A stretch of DNA of 64,000 bases, from positions 7,099,501 through 7,163,500 of the forward strand of contig CM067314.1 in NCBI GenBank assembly GCA_034231615.1, in the 5' to 3' direction. The notes below the pieces were generated by a model that was not told the DNA's origin, did no database searches, and saw nothing but the letters and a program-made list of their open reading frames with translations. Position numbers and translations under genes: made by a program. Source of the stretch: Meghimatium bilineatum (lineage: Eukaryota > Mollusca > Gastropoda > Stylommatophora > Philomycidae). Of this stretch, positions 11,226 to 59,980 are shown in pieces. Position 1 is the stretch's first letter. Every line of letters begins with the position of its first letter.

Positions 11226-11660
11226 CGGGGTCAAGAAACTCGATTCCCAGATCTTGACGATATCATACCTGATTTGAACTGCGCCCGTTTTGTCGACACC
11301 TATTAGCCTTGCAATTTGAGTCAACAAGTTTTATGTGTTCAGCCATGCAGCATCACTAAAAAAAAGCGATACAATTGGAGGCAAGACTTCTAACTATGTA
11401 TTATATTCTTAATCCGCTTTCGTTCTAAAACTCCTGCAGACTAGAAGGATGTAGTCTGAACAGTGACATGCGTGTCTCATGGTTTACAGCTCTGCTGCGA
11501 TCTGCACCTTTAGACCTGTCACATCTGACTTCTGCATGAGTTCTGGGTCGCTTTCACCATGTATGGAATTGTACAGCGAACTCCACTCATATAACTTTCT
11601 TAGTCGCTTCTTACAACATGCATGAAAGTAAACAGTGTTGCTATTCTTTGATACCTGTAG
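11226..11660 (-). mobile_element. SINE-like composite repeat, head part
   Basis: 11450-11650 carries TTTCTTAGTCGCTTCTTACA and CAGTGTTGCTATTCTTTG, the reverse of the head at 60945. 11226-11450 shows nothing further that I recognise. Confidence 0.55.
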
Positions 11661-11744
11661 AAGAAGGTAGCGACGCTAGATATAGGATAGACAATCAAGA
11701 CAGACATTTACTTATACAATCTTTGAGAGGAAGATAGCCAGGTG

Positions 11745-11800
11745 ACACAATCTAGTGACTGCTTGGGAACTTCTTAGGCTGTTCATTCTGAGAAATATAA
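11745..11800 (-). mobile_element. Detached 3' piece of the LINE at 12236-12835
   Basis: TAGTGACTGCTTGGGAAC and TTAGGCTGTTCATTCTGAG match 43145-43185 of the longer copy. The next segment of the element resumes at 12236, so later insertions separate the two pieces. Confidence 0.6.
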
Positions 11801-12040
11801 ATAACCAAATGGTCAGAGGGTGTCCGACAAAGTGGATGGTGCCGCAGTAACCTAATGAACAAATAGTAACGCAAAATGAGGTAAACATGTTACTAAAACA
11901 CTTACCTTGCCTATTAATAAAAATATATTAAAAAAAGTATATATAAAAAAACATACAATAAAACTAAACAGGACAATTCTTCACGTGTCGGCTCAAATTG
12001 AACCTTTTTCAAGAGACAAACAACAGAAAACGACAAAATA

Positions 12041-12236
12041 AAAAACAAAATAGATGTCTATATTTCATCAAGCCCCGTCTCCATAGCGCAGGGATGGCAA
12101 CGCATCTAGTAAAAGTGAAAATGCGTGCATTCATTATAAACAAACCAAAAGAATTTCTATATTTTCCATGATATAAGAATTTCCATGATAGTCTACATAT
12201 TCACTCAGATGAAATATAGACATCTATTTTGTTTTT
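12041..12236. mobile_element. Foldback element with perfect 29-bp terminal inverted repeats
   Basis: 12041-12069 is the exact reverse complement of 12208-12236 (begins AAAAACAAAATAGATG). The 138-bp core holds TAGCGCAGGGATGGCAACGC, which resembles a tRNA A-box. It interrupts LINE sequence on its right side. Confidence 0.75.
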
Positions 12237-12835
12237 CATTCTGAGAACATGGCCGATGTAAGTCCAACGCCTTTGTCTAATGAAGGAAGATATATAGGTT
12301 TGTTTGCTTTCCTCTCTTATAGTAGTGTTAGATTTAAAGTCACTCCACTTAACATTCAGAATGACATGTAGGCATTTGTTTTCAAAGGAGTCGAGTCTCT
12401 TATCTGTGGCTTTTGTGGCTTTCCAACTTTCGCGTCCATATGATAGAATAGGGATGATGTTGGAGTTAAACAACCTGGGTTTTGTGGTGTTTCTTAGTGT
12501 GTTTGACGTCCAGATGTTACGTAGTTTATTGAAAGCACCCGCTGCAACGGCAATACGGTGTAAAATTTCTTTTGATGAGTCTCCATCCACTGCTAGATTG
12601 GTGCCTAAATATGTAAAATTGTTGACTTTTAATAATAGAACATTTTGAATTTATATGTTGTCGTTGGATCTCGTAAAATCTAGTATATGAGTTTTTGATG
12701 TGTTGATTTTCAACCCTATCTGATTTGAGTAGTGTTGGAGATTGTCAAGATTAGATTGAGCATCTGTGTGGTTTGCGCTCAAAAGGGCCAGGTCAACACG
12801 GTCAACACATTTAATTAGATCACTTAATTAAATTT
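12236..12835 (-). mobile_element. Non-LTR retrotransposon fragment
   Basis: The reverse strand encodes ILHRIAVAAGAFNKLRNIW, then NIIPILSYGRESWKATK, RLDSFENKCLHVILNVKWSD and RRWTYIGHVLRM. It is a colinear relative of 43165-43750, with frame lost in places. Confidence 0.85.
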
Positions 12836-13064
12836 CCAATTTTAGTATCCACGTCATGTCGTAAAGTTTGTTGATTTCTCTATAAAATACACGTTGTTAC
12901 TAAAGTTTTCCTCAAATGTGTTCCCAGATCTGAGTTAAGCAAGTGATTAAAGGTATTTCTAGGTAAGCAAACATGACACATCTCGTTCAAACAATATATA
13001 GTGTTTTGTTTCATCTATGCCAATACCTGAGTCTTTGTGAAGTTTCACTACATTTTGTAAGTAG

Positions 13065-13512
13065 ATGTCATGTGACGTATTTTTTCCAGAACGTTGTCTT
13101 CCCAATGAACTCTCTGAACCCTTCTCTGTCTTAAGTGATGCGGCTTGCATTTTCCAACGATGTGTTCATGTTATCTTTAATGTCGTCAGTCCATCGTCTT
13201 CTTATTCTGTCCTTCCTTCTTTCCCAGTACTCTGCCCTCCATTATTTGTCTTTCTAAACAGTTGTGTCTCTTTATATGACCAAACAGGCGTAGTTTTCTT
13301 TTTGTTATTGTGTTTAGCAACCAACACTCTGGAATCTTCAGTGTGTTTATAATATCTGAGTTTCTGATTTTTTCCTTCCATGATATTCTAAGTATCTTCC
13401 TGTAGCATTTCATATCACAGGCGTTGATCTTCATTGCTTCTGTTTTACTTAGGGTCCATGTTTCACAGCCGCATGTAGCAACCGGAAAAATAAAAGTTCC
13501 TAGCGTTAGCAA
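13065..13512 (-). mobile_element. Non-LTR retrotransposon fragment
   Basis: The reverse strand encodes FPVATCGCETWTLSKTEAMK, CYRKILRISWKEKIRNSDI and RLFGHIKRHNCLERQIMEG. Same family as 2358-2805. Confidence 0.85.
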
Positions 13513-13558
13513 TTTCGTTTCTATTTTATTGTTTTTTCATATTTGCAAGTATAACAGA

Positions 13559-13639
13559 TTTGAAAAACTACATTACACGACGTCACCAGAGAACACTTGA
13601 GCACATTTTGTGATGACGTCATGTATGTAGTTTTTCAAA
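13559..13639. repeat. Imperfect inverted repeat with paired TGACGTCA-like motifs
   Basis: TTTGAAAAACTACA at 13559 and TGTAGTTTTTCAAA at 13626 are exact reverse complements. CGACGTCA and TGACGTCA lie inside the arms. It looks like a small foldback element. Confidence 0.65.
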
Positions 13640-13984
13640 TATAATCTCTATGCAAAGTGTAGTGAGGCTTTACAAACTCTGCATAACTATTGCACTGAGG
13701 CTCAGATATTTTTCTGACACAAGAAGATGCCATTGCAAACATTGCGTGTATGCTAGGACAAATAAATTATTGCACGTTCTGTGATCTCTTCCTGACATAA
13801 TAAGAACACATTGGACACAAGCCTCACACACCTCACAAACATTGAACACAAACCTCTTTCTCTCTCACACACACACGGTAGCAGCGACGATGCTCGTAAT
13901 TGTAACACATTTATCATGCATCTTTGGTCATAGTGTGTCTTGTGTAGAAATACGCCTGTTTTGTTTTTAATTTGAGGTTCAGCA

Positions 13985-14035
13985 ACTGACTCGAAGGCCG
14001 CACGTTCGAATCCAATGAGGGGATTCGTGTATACA
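13985..14035 (+). repeat. tRNA-like B-box remnant
   Basis: CACGTTCGAATCCAATG resembles a tRNA T-arm/B-box (GGTTCGANTCC). No full cloverleaf is evident, so a tRNA-derived SINE scrap is likely. Confidence 0.35.
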
Positions 14036-14224
14036 ATCCCAAGTAGCCCACGGTAGCTGCATTCAATGTCTTAGTTATATTGTACAGATGGTTAATCATG
14101 TTTGTACTTCAATTTTAGCATTTCAATATCAATGTTAATCCGGTTGCTCTCTAATACATCTTTTCCTGGGCCAGCTCTCCTCGAGTTCAGTATGACGGAG
14201 AGCACACGGCGTGATTCTGTGAGG

Positions 14225-14405
14225 TTGAACTTCTGCTTCAGGCAGTTTGTATCAGGTACAAATTCTGCTTCATGCAGTTTGTACCAGGTCAAAATTCTGC
14301 TTCATGCAGTTTGTACCAGGTTCAGCGTCTCTTTCATGTCGTTTGTACCAGGTTCAACATCTGCTTCAAACAATTTGTACCAGGTTCAACATCTGCTTTA
14401 AGCAG
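14225..14405 (+). repeat. ~32-bp minisatellite
   Basis: TTCATGCAGTTTGTACCAGG type units, about six copies. Confidence 0.85.
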
Positions 14406-14559
14406 AGCCGTCCGTCTGGATAGTTAGAAAGCAATGTCATCCTGCTGAACGCTATATTGCTCAGAAAATTCTTACAGCTAAACAAATGTAGTTTATTCCA
14501 TACGTCTGTAATGAGGATGTGATACACACTTTACAAAATAGAGCTTTTGTCGACTTGCA

Positions 14560-15330
14560 AAGATACACCATCGACCTGCAACGATACACCATCGACGTGC
14601 AACGATACACCATCAGCATGCAACGATACAGCATCGACGTGCAACGATACAGCATCGACGTGCAACGATACAGCATCGACGTGCAACGATACATCATCGA
14701 CATGCAACGATACACGTGCAATGATACACCATCGACATGTAACGATACAGCATCGACATGCAACGATACATCATCAACATGCAACGATACACGTGCAATG
14801 ATACACCATCGACATGTAACGATACACCATCGACATGCAACGATACATCATCAACATGCAACGATACACGTGCAATGATACACCATCGACATGTAACGAT
14901 ACATCATCGACGTGCAACGATACATCATCGACATGCAACGATACACGTGCAATGATACACCATCGACATGTAACGATACACCATCGACATGCAACGATAC
15001 ATCATCAACATGCAACGATACACGTGCAATGATACACCATCGACATGTAACGATACACCATCGACGTGCAACGATACACCATCGACATGCAACGATACAT
15101 CATCAACATGCAACGATACACGTGCAATGATACACCATCGACATGCAACGATACAGCATCGAGGTGCAAAGATACACCATCGACATGCAACGATACAGCA
15201 TCGACATGCAACGATACACCATCGACATGCAACGATACAGCACCGACGTGCAACGATACACCATCGATATGCAACGATATCTCATCGACGTGCAACGATA
15301 TCCCATCGACATGCTAGGATACACCATTCG
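14560..15330 (+). repeat. 21-bp minisatellite organised into 77-bp higher-order units
   Basis: Basic unit CATCGACATGCAACGATACA. Between about 14705 and 15130 a four-part block including ACGTGCAATGATACACC recurs exactly every 77 bp, about five times. Long open frames on both strands are artefacts. Confidence 0.93.
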
Positions 15331-15835
15331 CTTTCACAAATTATACTACAAGGAAGTTTTGAGAGTTTAAGAAAAAGAGTTGGAAAGAAAAACTTGATTT
15401 TATAACATCATGGTATCGTCAATGCGATATATGTCCAGTCTCGTCGATATTATAGAGAATATGGATATCTGGCAGACATTTTATTCTGATGTCTTCCACA
15501 TGACCCAACTACTACCCTAAGAGATATTTCCAACATGGCACATATTCTACCCTAACCCGTGTTATCAGTTTATTGTTGTTTGTTTTCGTTTTTTTTAGAA
15601 CACCAGGCATTACGAGCAATTAGCTCTTACTTCCTATGTGCAGTGGTCTGGTTTATGATCTGTCTTTTCATATTATTACTATTAATCTCCTTAACAAGCT
15701 AAGTGGATCGACATTACGGTGTCGTCGGCTGTCCATCGATACAGAGTTAAAAGTACACGATCCGTAGTAAACTTTGAACATAACCACTTCTATGAAACAA
15801 ACGGACAAACAACCATCTCTTATGATATGCGAATA
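15331..15835. other. Intergenic stretch without a supported feature
   Basis: No gene or clear repeat seen. It would be a place to look for the gene 2 promoter and 5' exon, but I can point to no specific signal. Confidence 0.4.
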
Positions 15836-16856
15836 TAATAACACTAAAGTGCATTAATAACACTAAAATGTATTACCACTAAGTGCATTAATAACACTAC
15901 ACCTAACTGCACTAATAACACTAAAGTGCATTAATAACACTAAAATGTATTACCACTAAGTGCATTAATAACACTACACCAAACTGCACTAATAACACTA
16001 AAGCGCATTAATAACACTACACTATATTGGACTAATAATACTAAAGCGTCTAATAACACTACAGTACATTAATAACACTAAAGTACATTAATAACACTCA
16101 ATTCACTAATAATAATAAACTGCACTAATAGCACTGTGTACTAACAATACTAAAGTGCACTATAATAACACTACAGTGAACTAATAATACTAAATTTCCC
16201 TAGGTTAACACTAAGGGGCAATAATAACACATAACTGCACTAATAACACGAAGTGCAATAATAACACTAAAGGGAAATAATGACACTAAAGTGCAATAAT
16301 AACACTGAAGTACACTGTAATAACACTAAACTGTACTAATAACACTAAACTGTACTAATAACACTAAAGTGCAATAATACCACTAAGGTACAAAAATAAC
16401 ACTAAAGTACAATAATAACACTGAAGTACACTGTAATAACACTAAACTGAACTAATAACACTAAACTGTACTAATAACACTAAAGTGCAAAAATAACACT
16501 AAAGTACAATAATAACAATAAAGTGCACTAATAACACTAAAGTGCACTGTAATAACACTAAACTGTACTAATAACACTAAAGTACAATAATAACACTAAA
16601 GTACAATAATAACACAAAAGTGCAATAATAACACAAAAGTGCAATAATAACACTAAAGTGCAATAATAACACTAAAGTGCAATAATAACACTAAAGTGCA
16701 ATAATAACACTAAAGTGCAATAATAACACTAAAGTGCAATAATAACACTAAAGTGCAATAATAACACTAAAGTACAATAATAACACTAAAGTACAATAAT
16801 AACACTAAAGTGCAATAATAACACTAAAGTGCAATAATAACACTAAAGTACTTACA
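15836..16856 (+). repeat. ~19-bp minisatellite, ~1 kb
   Basis: AATAATAACACTAAAGTGC units; homogeneous toward the 3' end, diverged at the 5' end. It ends about 55 bp before the acceptor of gene 2 exon 1. Confidence 0.93.
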
Positions 16857-16949
16857 GTACTAGTCTAGAAAAACGTTTAATGTTGTTGTTTTGTTTTTCT
16901 TCTTCTTCAGATTTGCTCTCCTGACAAAATCCAGCCACCTCGTGGAGCA

Positions 16950-53979
<37,030 letters not shown>

Positions 53980-54189
53980 ATTAAAATGTGACGATTTATG
54001 CCAGATGTAATTGCCTGGAATACTCCATTTTCACTGCATAATTTAGATACGAATCAGTTACAAATAGTATATGTACTAAGGAACCGATTAATGCTACGTC
54101 TAGGTCTCCTTCTAGTTTACATTTACTATACATTCTTGTTTAATAATTATCATTTAGTTTTGAGTGCATTATTTCCAATATACAAATGT

Positions 54190-54615
54190 TTACCTATTTA
54201 AAACAATTATTATGCCAACGTGGTGCTACCAATGCCTAACACGGACAACGACAGCAAATGACAAACGTAAACTTGTAACAGCTGAAATGACATGCTTATG
54301 CAGAATCCTAGGAATATCGCTAAGATTGAGGACATTAGACAACGAACCAGCACCACCCTAGTCTTGGAATATATTAAGAGACAACAGATCAAATGGTTTA
54401 CACACTACCACCAGACAGCATACCACAGCAAGCTATATTATACAAATACAGCGAAGCCAGACCTAGAGGTCGACTAGGAAAACGATGGGAGACCGAAATA
54501 AAAGGGGAAAAAAATGTCACTATTTACTCAGCACACAGAAGGGCCATCTTCAGAGAACTCTTCCACCCGTGACACTGAAATCAATAAAGGGTTTCGCGAA
54601 TAGATAGATTTCTGC
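54190..54615 (+). mobile_element. Non-LTR retrotransposon fragment
   Basis: Encodes TIIMPTWCYQCLTRTTTAND, KLVTAEMTCLCRILGISLRL and VLEYIKRQQIKWF, with frame breaks. It ends AATAAAGGGTTTCGCGAATA followed by two GATA units, the same 3' end that precedes the (GATA)n block at 17727. Confidence 0.82.
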
Positions 54616-54784
54616 AGTCCAAACAAGTAAGGATTTAATCAGGAATGTGCGGTAAATTTTAACAGTATGAAGCAATTCTTTAAAATACCCCCTTTTTAAA
54701 TCGTTTTTCTTCGAAATGTCGCCACCGATAATGTATTTCGATTGGGACCGCCTGATGCGGTCGTATCTCTGAATTATAGCACCC

Positions 54785-54892
54785 ACTGTCTCTGAATTAT
54801 AGCACCACTGTCTCTGAATTATAGCACCACTGTCTCTGAATTATAGCACCACTGTCTCTGAATTATAGCACCACTGTCTCTGAATCTCAAGC
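54785..54892 (+). repeat. 22-bp minisatellite, five units
   Basis: CTCTGAATTATAGCACCACT. Confidence 0.93.
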
Positions 54893-55074
54893 AACATTTC
54901 CCTTTCTCTATTTTATGTTCATAAAAGCAGGCATATAGGTCCTTATAGTACGAATACATGTGTTCTATGTTTGCATTACTGAAGATACTTCAATACTTGT
55001 ACGGGATGTTGGCCGTTGTTGCAATAGTCCTTGCCTCTATTGGTCCATTCTCAGTGACTTGAGTACACAGGTTG

Positions 55075-55210
55075 AATGTCTTAACGAGATCACATCTTTT
55101 TGGGGGGATGTGGTTGATCAAGTGCGGAAAATCTGTTTAATTAAGTTGTAAGGCGATCGGCGCCTCTGGAATAGACCTGGTTCAATTCCCGTCATCCTTA
55201 ATAATTATTC
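55075..55210 (+). mobile_element. tRNA-derived SINE, single degraded copy
   Basis: GATCAAGTGCGGAAAATCTG, GGCGATCGGCGCC and CCTGGTTCAATTCCCGTC correspond to one arm of the 35888-36110 palindrome. Confidence 0.65.
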
Positions 55211-55369
55211 TCTGCATTATACCACGGCACTGCTTTAATAAGAAAGCCAAACTTGGGTTGAAACATGCCGTGAGGAAGACGTTCAGATATCGCAGCTTCA
55301 TCTTAAACTGTGACACGTTTCGTTTTTTTGTGGAAGAGGGGAAGGATCAGGGTGTAACAGGGGTCTGAA

Positions 55370-55750
55370 AGCCAGGAAAATGATAGTAACACTGCACACT
55401 GCCATGAATGTCGACAGAAATGAATACGGAGAACAGGAAAGGTTTGTCAGCTCCGCCCCGTAGAAATACAAACGATGGTACGTTGTAATGTCCGAAACGT
55501 GTACAAAAATACTATCGATGTCACCTGTCATGCATGCCGTCAGAGATGATTAAGGAGGTTTGGGGTTGGCGTTGACTGTTCTGCCGTACAAATCACAATA
55601 ACTTACAAGCCATGTTTAAGTCCGATGTATCAGCCTAAAATACACAGATATCGCGGCCAAGCTGCAAACTATGACAGAATCCATTCAATTCTCCAGTCCA
55701 GTCTTGATTACCTGGAAGTGATTACCGAACGTAGAAGAAAGTGAAGGAAC
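55370..55750 (+). mobile_element. SINE-like composite element, near full length
   Basis: Head AGTAACACTGCACACTGCCA and GATTAAGGAGGTTTGGGG; body GCCATGTTTAAGTCCGATGT, ATATCGCGGCCAAGCTGCAA; end GAACGTAGAAGAAAGTGA. Confidence 0.65.
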
Positions 55751-55984
55751 AGAGCGAAAAATTAGGAACGAAGCAGGCCTGCCACAATTTAGCCATTTAA
55801 ATGTTAAATTTCACAAATGTATCATTTTTAAATGCCATAAAATTTAGGTTTTGATCATTGTCGTGTTTTCTTTGTTTATTTCTTTATACTTATTTGTTTA
55901 TGCTTATTCGCTGTTTGTTCCAAAAAAAGTGTTTATAATGCATTTTTCACGTTCGTTGCCACATGAGTTGGTTTTTTTTACATT

Positions 55985-56085
55985 TACACGCTCACAGATT
56001 TACAGTCCTTTGCCGAGGATCGAACTCTGGATCTCACAGGTGTGAGACAAAAGATCTAATCTCTCAGCCATGCGCATCTCTGAGT
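55985..56085 (-). repeat. tRNA-like sequence, probable SINE or pseudo-tRNA
   Basis: Reverse strand: GCATGGCTGAGAGATTAGAT (A-box) and CAGAGTTCGATCCTCGGC (B-box). The spacing is longer than a plain tRNA. Confidence 0.45.
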
Positions 56086-56139
56086 TTCCTTTAATTGCAA
56101 TTGTTTGTTCATTTAATCTTCGCTTAATTGCAATTCGTT

Positions 56140-56440
56140 TCATCATCATCATCATCATCAGGTGCCATGCCGGCTGGCTTAGGGGTCATGGCTCTCCACA
56201 GCTCTCTGTCCACAGTATTATGTATCAAAGTCGTTGTTGTTTCCTTGCAGTGCCAGGCTGTCAAACTAATATTTTCTCACGTTGTCGCCCTCTGTCTCTG
56301 TTGCCTTCAATTTTGCCTGTTGTGACTATGTTCTCTAAACCTGTCTGTTTCATGAAGTGGCCAAAAAAAGAAGATTGCCTTTTTCTTATATTGTTGATTA
56401 AGGTCCGTTGCAATTCGTTTAATTGTGTTAAATGTTTGAA
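56140..56440 (-). mobile_element. Non-LTR retrotransposon C-terminal fragment
   Basis: The + strand begins (CATCAT)n, the reversed tail. The reverse strand encodes a degraded GHFMKQTGLENIVTTG...NRDRGRQRE...WRAMTPKPAGMAP, the usual C-terminal order. Confidence 0.65.
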
Positions 56441-56639
56441 CAGTATTGGATAAATTTTCCCTTCATAACTTTGTGACTATAATTTATTATATATAACAAC
56501 GGGAAAGAGAAAATCAACGAGAAACATTGAACGAGAAAATCAAGCCCTTGTATTCCATTTCCATTTTATTGTCTCATCATCTTTTTGTCAAACATGAACA
56601 ATAAAATCTAAATAATAGTTCTTGTTGCTAAGTGTAATG

Positions 56640-56950
56640 TCATGGACAATGTTCTTATCATTGTGCTAAAAATGAGCGGGTAAATATAATGTTCTTATCA
56701 TTGTGCTAAAACTGAGCGGGTAAATATAATGTTCTTATCATTGTGCTAAAACTGAGCGGGTAAATATAATGTTCTTATCATTGTGCTAAAAATGAGCGGG
56801 TAAATATAATGTTCTTATCATTGTGCTAAAACTGAGCGGGTAAATATAATGTTCTTATCATTGTGCTAAAAATGAGCGGGTAAATATAATGTTCTTATCA
56901 TTGTGCTAAAACTGAGCGGGTAAATATAATTTCCTTATCATTGTGATAAA
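56640..56950 (+). repeat. 40-bp minisatellite, ~7.5 units
   Basis: AATGTTCTTATCATTGTGCT with AAAACTGAGCGGGTAAATAT. Confidence 0.95.
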
Positions 56951-57239
56951 AATAAAAATGAGCGGGTAATTAACAAACTGAAAGTGAGAACAGAGCAATA
57001 TAAAACAAAATACAATGATGATGATGATGCTTATGATAAGGACACTTGTTTCAAGAATTGAAATGGAACGCCAGACCCGTATATAGGGAGAGGGATTTGG
57101 GGTGGGAGGGGGAAAAGAAGGTTTTCAAATCCCCACCCCCCCCCCTTAGAGAATCATAAAAACTTTTAGAACTCGAATTTTAGCCAAAAAATGAGTAGCG
57201 CCCATCCCATTTTTTTAAACGATGTTCTGAAAAATGGTT

Positions 57240-57520
57240 ATCAACACTCTTCTTCAGCGTTCATTCTCAAAAACCCGCTGGATCTCTCTTGTAGCAGGAC
57301 ACATTCTCAAACTCCCGCTGGATCTCTCTTGTAGCAGGACACATTCTCAAACTCGCACTGGTTCTCTCTTGTAGCAGGACACATTCTCAAACTCCCGCTG
57401 GTTCTCTCTTGTAGCAGGACAATATATATCCTGCAACGATGTAGTCCAGAGAATGGAAATGCGTTGTTTTGTCGTTTTATTTGCGCCGAGGTCTCGCTCG
57501 ACACATCCGTCTTCGGAGGG
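57240..57520 (-). mobile_element. SINE-like element with internal 40-bp unit expanded four times
   Basis: CTCTCTTGTAGCAGGACACA with TTCTCAAACTCCCGCTGGAT recurs four times (57265-57420) between normal flanks TTCTTCAGCGTTCATTCTC and TAGTCCAGAGAATGGAAATG. Confidence 0.85.
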
Positions 57521-58735
57521 TACCATAAATCGAAATAAGCAATGGCTATTGCAATGAAAATAATCAAATGACCATATTGTCTCAGTAACTCTCCTTACCC
57601 CTCCCCCTACCCACCAATCCAATGAAGACGCGTCTTCGACCTTGGGGAATGCTGAGAATTCTGGGAACGTTCTGGAATCAGAGGAAAGAGATGCAAATAT
57701 TTGGCAAGCATCTGATTGGATATTAGTTGAAAACTGAGACTTTTTCATTCAAGGCGAGACTAATTAGGGCTCAGTAGCTCATGTCGCGCCCCTCATATTG
57801 ACGCCCCTCAAGCCGACGACTTCAATACCATAACAGGCCTGTCAGCTGAACAGAAACCCCTGTTTCCTGGGTATGGTTCGTGACTTCTCGACAGTAACAT
57901 GTCGTCGGACAACCGTATTTTGCGTCATTACGAGAGGCTGCTACATGTTTCTCATTGGCTAACGATATCTGAAGAGACCTACGACGCACAAAACGACGCG
58001 CAAAACGACGCACAAAACGACGCGCAAAACGATATTCCGCGGACCTGTTACTGTTGATAGTCACAAACTGGCTCCCCGAAAACGGTGGAAGGGGTGGGGG
58101 GGGTGTCCTTCAGGTCATTTCTCGTCGTTACAAGAGATTCCTTTAGTTCTCAGATCTGTTCCCCTTGTGAGGGCTTCATTTAGTTCTCATGTTTGCTCCC
58201 GTTATAAGGGCTACCTTTAGTTTTCAGGTCTGTTCCCTTCAATGGAGCTCCCTTCACTTCTCATATCTGTTCTTGTTATGAGGGCTTGCTTCAGTTCTCA
58301 GTTCTGTTCCCGTTGGCCAAGCTCTAACAAAATGATTCTCATCCTGTTTTCGCTTCGAGGCCAGCTTTCATAAATAATTGTTGGTGACCCCCACTTCCTT
58401 CATACTTGAAAAAAACAACATGTTCACATTCCTTCCAGAATAACTTTATTGATCTAGTAATATATCGCCTGATTAGTTTTACAAAGTCTCCTTAATATAG
58501 ATCTCTGCCCAGATGCAACGATTCCATGCCCCAACCGCTAATTGTTAATGTTTTTCAACCCGTCATCAGCAATTGAATAGTATATATGCTCATTGTCAAG
58601 AGAAAGCACTTCTATGTAAACACATTGCAAGGACAGCTGGAGAGGAGATGGGCACCACTAGCTAAACCTTTTCGCCCACTGAAATATTACAATGGATAAA
58701 CAGACACAGAGAATAAATAACAAAGCTCTTAAACT
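57521..58735. other. Intergenic stretch without supported gene
   Basis: A short array of AACGACGCGCAAAACGACGC type lies at 57980-58030. 58140-58320 has ~55-bp repeats with TTTAGTTCTCAGATCTGTTC. Nothing else recognised. Confidence 0.5.
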
Positions 58736-59035
58736 TACCGAGAATTATGTTATCGGCACAAGGAATGTGCGCACGCTTTACAAAACTAGAATGGTTTGGA
58801 CATGTATGCAGACATGATTCCTTGTTAAAAACAATACTGCAGGGAACCGTCGAAGGTGGGAGAAGCAGAGGAGGGCAAATAAATACATGGACAGACGAAA
58901 TCAAGGAATGGAGAGGACAAGGTTTTTCCTCACTCATTCGCATCTTTGAATATAAAAAGGGCTGGAGGACTCTGAGGTCAAGCAACCAATGTGGTACACC
59001 TACGAAACTGAAGGGTTGTTGGTTTATAAATAGAT
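58735..59035 (+). mobile_element. Non-LTR retrotransposon C-terminal fragment
   Basis: Encodes RFTKLEWFGHVCRHDSLLKT, ILQGTVEGGRSRGGQINTWT and DEIKEWRGQGFSSLIR, typical of LINE C-termini. Confidence 0.82.
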
Positions 59036-59107
59036 AAAATGCTCATTGTATACGTCAGTTTTTAGTTATACGTTCTTCGAATCGTTTCGGATAAAAATTA
59101 CTTTCGT

Positions 59108-59980
59108 CCCTCTTGTCTGGTACCCTCCATTTCTATCTTTCTCTTCTCTGGTACTTTCCATTTCTACCACCCTCTTCTCTGGTACCTTCCATTTCTACCT
59201 TTCTCTTCTCTGGTACTTTCCATTTCTACCACCCTCTTCTCTGGTACCTTCCATTTCTACCATTCTCTTCTCTGGTACTTTCCATTTCTACCACCCTCTT
59301 CTCTGGTACCTTCCATTTCTACCATTCTCTTCTCTGGTACTTTCCATTTCTACCACCCTCTTCTCTGGTACCTTCCATCTCTACCATTCTCTTCTCTGGT
59401 ACTTTCCATTTCTATCACCCTCTTCTCTGGTACCTTCCATTTCTACCATTCTCTTCTCTGGTACTTTCCATTTCTACCACCCTCTTCTCTGGTACCTTCC
59501 ATTTCTATCTTTCTCTTCTCTGGTACTTTCCATTTCTACCACCCTCTTCTCTGGTACCTTCCATTTCTACCTTTCTCTTCTCTGGCACTTTCCATTTCTA
59601 CCACCCTCTTCTCTGGTACCTTCCATTTCTACCATTCTCTTTTCTGATACTTTCCATTTCTACCACCCTCTTCTCTGGTACCTTCCATTTCTACCATTCT
59701 CTTCTCTGGCACTTTCCATTTCTACCACCCTTTTCTCTGGTACCTTCCATTTCTACCATTCTCTTCTCTCGTACTTTCCATTTCTACCACCCTCTTCTCT
59801 GGTACCTTCCATTTCTACCATTCTCTTCTCTCGTACTTTCCATTTCTACCACCCTCTTCTCTGGTACCTTCCATTTCTACCACCCTCTTCTCTGGTACCT
59901 TCCATTTCTACCACCCTCTTCTCTGGTACCTTCCATTTCTACCACCCTCTTCTCTGGTACTTTCCAATTTTACCATTCTC
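59108..59980 (+). repeat. 30-bp minisatellite, ~29 units, in two-unit blocks
   Basis: TTCCATTTCTACCACCCTCT and TTCCATTTCTACCATTCTCT alternate, each followed by TCTCTGGTAC. The ~300-codon open frames are repeat artefacts. Confidence 0.95.

Noticed and set aside
53980..53985. ATTAAA as the gene 2 polyadenylation signal
   Set aside because: It overlaps the bases right after the stop, giving almost no 3' UTR; possible but not supported.
55985..56085. Functional tRNA gene on the reverse strand
   Set aside because: B-box is good, but length and arms do not form a clean cloverleaf by eye.
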